Assembly (NCBI GenBank): GCA_905221605.1
Contig: CAJNDS010002612.1
Span: forward strand, 427,626-438,625
DNA: 11,000 bases
Source: Symbiodinium natans
Lineage: Eukaryota; Sar; Dinophyceae; Suessiales; Symbiodiniaceae
Reading direction: 5' to 3'
Within the stretch, counting starts at the first letter, position 1, and the number at the start of each line of letters is the position of its first letter. A program made the translations under genes and the position numbers. The notes below the pieces were generated by a model. The model had not been told where the DNA came from and did not search any database. It saw nothing but the letters and a program-made list of their open reading frames with translations. Shown piece after piece: positions 8,131 through 11,000 of the stretch.

Positions 8131-8573
8131 GTCGGCCTGCAGAGGCGTGTGTGCATGTGCGTGTGGATCCACATCGAGCAGAGCGTGTGCGAGGCCTGCG
8201 CGTCGCAGCCCGACCTGCGGATTGAGTGGTGCACTTCGTGCCCGGCTGGAAAATCGAAGACTCTGCTGAACAGTATCAGGGTTTAGGGTTTGGGGTTTAG
8301 GGTTTAGGGTTTAGGGAGTAAAGTGTCTTGTGTGCCTTCTTGTTTGAGGTCAGGAGCTCCTTACGTTGGCTCGTTTCATCAACATCGGCCGATCCCTTAG
8401 CAGGCTCGTGTGCTCAATCCACAACCCCATGCCTGCTTCCTACATCTTCCGCTCCAAGAAACGGCTTCCCACACACACATGCGCACAGACCCACAGGCCC
8501 ACAACTCTCAGGTGTGTTGCCCGTAGGAGGCATGTATGTGTATGGTGTCTCACCGACCAAAGAAGTTAAAAAG
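8131..8573 (+). CDS. candidate exons of an unidentified gene, one Cys-rich
   Basis: Two exon-like blocks are seen. The first (8131-8248) follows TTTCAG and reads VCMCVWIHIEQSVCEACASQ then PDLRIEWCTSCPAG; its two CxxC pairs (CEAC, CTSC) could bind zinc. The second (8512 to at least 8573) follows CTCTCAG and reads VLPVGGMYVYGVSPTKEVKK; its frame stays open to 8702. They lie in compatible phase: G at the end of the first plus GT at the start of the second gives a Gly codon. The intervening stretch carries a TTTAGGG tract, as other introns here do. The second block faintly recalls the LPGG-containing segment of ODR4-like proteins, but this is too weak to assign. No start or stop was identified. 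Codon-like composition supports coding; identity is unknown. Confidence 0.4.
8279..8316. repeat. TTTAGGG telomere-like tract (opposite orientation)
   Basis: About five GGTTTAG units with one variant (GTTTGGG). The G-rich strand is on + here, opposite to the tracts at 501-553 and 3387-3487. It lies between the two candidate exons at 8131-8248 and 8512-8573, so probably in an intron. Confidence 0.9.
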
Positions 8574-9490
8574 GGTTCATCTCAAGCCGGCATTGGCGTG
8601 GTAGCCTGCCGCAATGGCGGCCGGCAAAGCTCCAGGCATCTGAATGAGTTTGTGGGGCTCGGGCGGTTTCAGGTGGGGCGAACCTTAAACTCGAGACCCT
8701 GAGCTTGGAACCAAGAGACATCTAGCAGAGCTTTCCGATGCATTGGTACATAAGACATGTGACTTGGCAGGAAGACCCTCTCAGTCCTACTGTACCACCC
8801 CAGCACTTACTTGCAGCGCAGGAGCATTTCAACACACCCGAAAACCTTGAACCGCAACGTAAGGTTTTAAACCAAAGCCAGATGCAGTCTCCAAATCTCA
8901 AAGTCTAAGCCCTAAGCCCCAACTCTTAAACCCTAAACCTTGAGGCCTTGAGGCTTCATTCGGGGTCTGGGGTCAAGAGGCATTGATCCCGCCAGTCCCT
9001 TTCTGGTTGAGAGTGTTCGGGCCTAGGCATTGCCGACCTGTCATGAAAGACATGCACCTCATATTTGCAAGTATGAAGTTGCTCCTCGTTTCCGAGAGAC
9101 ATGTTTGGATGTCCTTTCTCTCTGTAGTCGTGTGTGGGAGCAGTGTGCTGCTTCCACCACCACCCCAGCCCCCGCAACCATGACGATGCTAACGATGTCG
9201 TCAGTATTGACATTTCGATGGGGAATTGTCTTGATCATGTGCTTTACATTTGCCATCTGGAGCCACTTTGGTTTGACGTGCGTACGTACGGCTGGAATCT
9301 GATGCTCCAGTCAGTCTGATGCCCATGCTTGGAAGAAGTGCTATACGGAGTTGACGGACTCAAAGAGTTCTCTTGCCTTTTCTTTTTTCTTCGGGGGGGG
9401 GGGGTGGGCTCTACCGTCTCTTTAAAGCAACTCCTGAAAAGTAGAACTGCGCCCTCGCCCGAAAGACTTGACTCCAGCTGCCACCCACAG
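8574..9490. other. stretch with no confident gene
   Basis: A frame at 9193-9318 contains GNCLDHVLYICHLEPLWFDV and could be an exon of the gene ending at 10214, but I cannot place its junctions or recognise it. A degenerate telomere-like patch lies at 8905-8940. A pyrimidine-rich run (9369-9392) is followed by twelve G (9393-9404), a sharp strand asymmetry and a likely trouble spot for sequencing. Otherwise I see nothing. Confidence 0.4.
8905..8940. repeat. degenerate CCCTAAA-like patch
   Basis: Words such as TCTAAGCCCTAAGCCCC and TTAAACCCTAAACC, with only one perfect CCCTAAA unit. Confidence 0.7.
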
Positions 9491-10214
9491 ATCTTCGATG
9501 CGCTGCCGTAGCAAGCCCGCTGCGAGTCAGGCTGGCCAGAGCCCCAAACCCTAAACCCGAAGATCTTTCGCTTGAGCCTACATGGAAAGTTCTTGATGGT
9601 ATCGGTCAGATTGAGCTCCGAATTTTGTGGGTCGTGGGGCAGAGAGGAGCTGCTGACTACTGTGGGGTGCGATGTGTTTAGATACATTTGCCCCACGTGC
9701 TGTTTGGCATTTCTCTCGCGCTTCTCGTGCGCACCTCTAAACCCTAAACCCGAAACTCTAGACCCTAAACCCTAAACCCTTTGTGGTGCAGGAGTCCCTA
9801 GTAGCACAGAAGCCCCGTCGCACTTCTTTAAGGGCTACAGCCTTCAACCTTAAAACCCTCAAGCCCTGAAAAGCCTAAACCCTACAAACACTAATCCCTA
9901 AAACCCTAGACCCAAAACCCTAAACCCTAGAAAGACTAGTCCCTAAAACCCCAGACCGTCATCTTTCTTGAATCCTAAAAGCCTTAAGCCCTAAACCCGA
10001 ACCCATAAACACCCTAACCCAGAAACACCCTAACCGAGATAGACCTAGATCCTAAACCTTAAGCCTTAAACCCTAAAACCTAGACCCTCAACCCTAAACC
10101 CTAATCCCCTAGCTTCCCCTCGCGCACAGGAAGCAAGACGGCTCCTTAGCGCAGCAGATCCGGCGGGCTGCGGTGGCGGCCGAGGCTGAGGCCCGCATCC
10201 GCCGAGATTTATAG
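9491..10214 (+). CDS. 3' end of an unidentified gene, three small exons in telomere-like repeats
   Basis: Proposed exons are 9491-9540, 9792-9840 and 10130-10214 (stop TAG 10212-10214). Each starts after CAG, and their phases agree. The first ends with one codon base and an intron starting GC. The second starts with two bases and ends with two. The third starts with one. Translated together they read SSMRCRSKPAASQAGQ, then VPSSTEAPSHFFKGY, then KQDGSLAQQIRRAAVAAEAE and ARIRRDL. The end is an Ala/Arg/Glu-rich stretch likely to be a charged helix. I do not recognise the family. The second intron (9841-10129) is almost wholly degenerate CCCTAAA sequence, and ACAG is repeated at both its junctions. 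The GC-rich, codon-like islands stand out strongly from the AT-biased repeat around them. Upstream exons were not placed; 8131-8573 might belong to the same gene. Confidence 0.45.
9541..9791 (+). other. GC-AG intron with telomere-like words
   Basis: Starts GCCCCAAACCCTAAACCC and ends GGTGCAG before GAGTCC. It contains CCCTAAA units directly at its 5' end (9545-9558) and again at 9735-9780, just before its 3' end. Confidence 0.4.
9735..9780. repeat. CCCTAAA telomere-like tract
   Basis: Units CTCTAAA, CCCTAAA, CCCGAAA, CTCTAGA, CCCTAAA, CCCTAAA. It ends 11 bases before the proposed acceptor CAG of the exon at 9792. Confidence 0.85.
9841..10110. repeat. long degenerate CCCTAAA-type array
   Basis: About 270 bases of CCCTAAA-derived words with insertions, such as CCCTAAAA, CCCTAGAAAGACTAGT, AACACCCTAACC and GACCTAGATCC. 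There are local higher-order copies: CCCTAAAACCCTAGACCC is followed within about 45 bases by CCCTAGAAAGACTAGTCCC, and ACACCCTAACC occurs twice near 10010-10035. It fills the intron between two proposed exons. Confidence 0.85.
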
Positions 10215-10216
10215 CT

Positions 10217-10265
10217 AGTTATTAGGATTTAGGGTTTCGGGTTTGGGGCTTCGGGCTTAGGGTTC
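10217..10265. repeat. degenerate TTTAGGG-orientation patch
   Basis: Words GATTTAGGGTTTCGGGTTTG and CTTAGGGTTCGGG directly after the TAG at 10214. The orientation flips here, from C-rich on + before the last exon to G-rich on + after it. Confidence 0.75.
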
Positions 10266-10429
10266 GGGCCCGATTGGTTCAGACATTTTTTTCTTATTAA
10301 GGATTTAGGCCTCCAGGTTTAAAGGTCCTCGGGCATGGGTTTATGGGCAAGGGTTTCGGGGTGTGGTGTATAGCAGGCTTCAGGGTACATGCTTACGAGT
10401 ATCAGGTGAGCTGCAGGGAGTTCAGCAAT

Positions 10430-10464
10430 TTAGGGTTTAGGGTTTAGGGTTTAGGGTTTAGGGT
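10430..10464. repeat. TTTAGGG tract
   Basis: Five near-perfect tandem TTTAGGG units on the + strand, flanked by unrelated sequence. Confidence 0.92.
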
Positions 10465-10602
10465 TCTTTGTTTATCCAGGGTTCAGACATGTGGAATGAA
10501 TAATTCGGGCCTCGGGCTGAAGAGTATGAAGGTTCAGCTCTAACCCCTCAACCCCAAACCCTGAAACCCGGAACCCTACACCTGTTAGGGTTTTGGGTTT
10601 TA

Positions 10603-10888
10603 GGGTTTTAGGGGTTTTAGGGGTTTTAGGGTTTGGGGTTTAGGGTTAGGGGTTTTAGGGGTCTTTTTGTTTTGCGGCTTTTCTACAGACTCCAGTCGCT
10701 ACGTTCATCAGGCTGCAGCTCACATCAGGATGATGCCCGAACATATAAACATCGATGTTTGGATTTGATGTTGTTGCGGTTCGATGCGAAATCTCGATTC
10801 CGACGCTCCCAGACCTCCCTAAGCCCTAAAACCCCTAACCCTAAACCCCAAACCCTAAACCCTAAAACCCCTAAAACCCCTAAAACCC
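10603..10888. repeat. long inverted repeat built from telomere-like units
   Basis: The left arm 10603-10660 (58 bases) is the reverse complement of the right arm 10824-10888 (65 bases). They match base for base except for one extra 7-base TTTAGGG unit in the right arm. The order of variant units (TTTTAGGG, TTTTAGGGG, TTTGGGG, TTTAGGG, TTAGGGG) is the same in both arms, so this is a true duplication in inverted orientation and not two independent arrays. The 163-base centre is unique sequence and holds a 14-base palindrome AAACATCGATGTTT (10747-10760). The whole could fold into a long hairpin. Confidence 0.85.
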
Positions 10889-11000
10889 AAAAACCCAAAA
10901 ACCCTAAAACCCAAAAACCCAAAAACCCAAAAACCCTAAAACCCTAAAACCCTAAAACCCTAAAACCCTAAAACCCTAAAACCCTAAAACCCTAAACCCT
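10889..11000. repeat. CCCTAAAA / CCCAAAAA array to window end
   Basis: After the inverted-repeat arm the unit changes to CCCAAAAA mixed with CCCTAAAA (10889-10931), then becomes a homogeneous 8-base CCCTAAAA array (about 10932-10990) before returning to CCCTAAA at the very end. The 8-base unit equals the Chlamydomonas-type telomere repeat. The array runs off the window, so its full length is unknown. Confidence 0.9.

Noticed and set aside
8512-8573. ODR4 family assignment
   Set aside because: Only a short LPxGG-like segment is similar and no other part of the family was found nearby, so no name was given.
9841-10110. CRISPR-like or satellite array
   Set aside because: There is no constant repeat with unique spacers; the units are variable derivatives of a 7-base telomere-type word.
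10633-10947. Open frame coding for repeated KTPNPKPQ-like residues (with a - strand mirror at 10725-10922)
   Set aside because: The translation is just the CCCTAAA/CCCAAAAA repeat read as protein; units of 7 and 8 bases stay open by chance.
10820-11000. True chromosome end (telomere)
   Set aside because: Tracts of both orientations occur throughout the window and between exons, units are mixed and degenerate, and the final array follows an inverted copy of itself. An interstitial array is the simpler reading, although the window stops inside it.

Overview
The window looks like nuclear DNA of a dinoflagellate, most likely of the Symbiodinium type. This is inferred from four features. Eukaryotic genes are split by short introns. 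Most of the introns I could place start with GC (one with GA) rather than GT and end in AG followed by G, often with the same few bases repeated at both junctions. All recognisable genes lie on the + strand, with the three central ones only about 200-330 bp apart. Plant/alga-type telomere-like units (CCCTAAA / TTTAGGG) are scattered through introns and spacers in both orientations.

Layout. 1-500: no supported gene, then a CCCTAAA tract. 562-3254: the 3' part of a ribonuclease-inhibitor-type leucine-rich repeat (LRR) gene with small exons, several carrying about one 28-residue repeat each; its introns hold a foldback element, a G-rich tandem repeat and degenerate telomere-like sequence. 3387-3652: telomere-like tracts around a short exon-like stretch. 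3739-4462: a two-exon class I SAM-dependent methyltransferase. 4793-5890: a two-exon HIT (histidine triad) protein with an apparent one-base frameshift. 6087-7539: a complete three-exon PLP-dependent cysteine desulfurase (IscS/NifS type). 7540-8130: nothing recognised. 8131-8573: two candidate exons of an unidentified gene. 9491-10214: the 3' end of an unidentified gene, three small exons separated by introns full of telomere-like repeats. 10215-11000: telomere-like repeats in both orientations, including a long inverted repeat.

No shared pathway can be shown for the methyltransferase, HIT protein and cysteine desulfurase; their grouping may only reflect the one-directional gene arrays known in dinoflagellates. 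The most unusual content is in gene architecture: non-GT introns with repeated junctions, an introner-like foldback, and telomere-like repeats used as intron filler. Exon boundaries come from reading frame and protein-family fit only; no transcript data were available.
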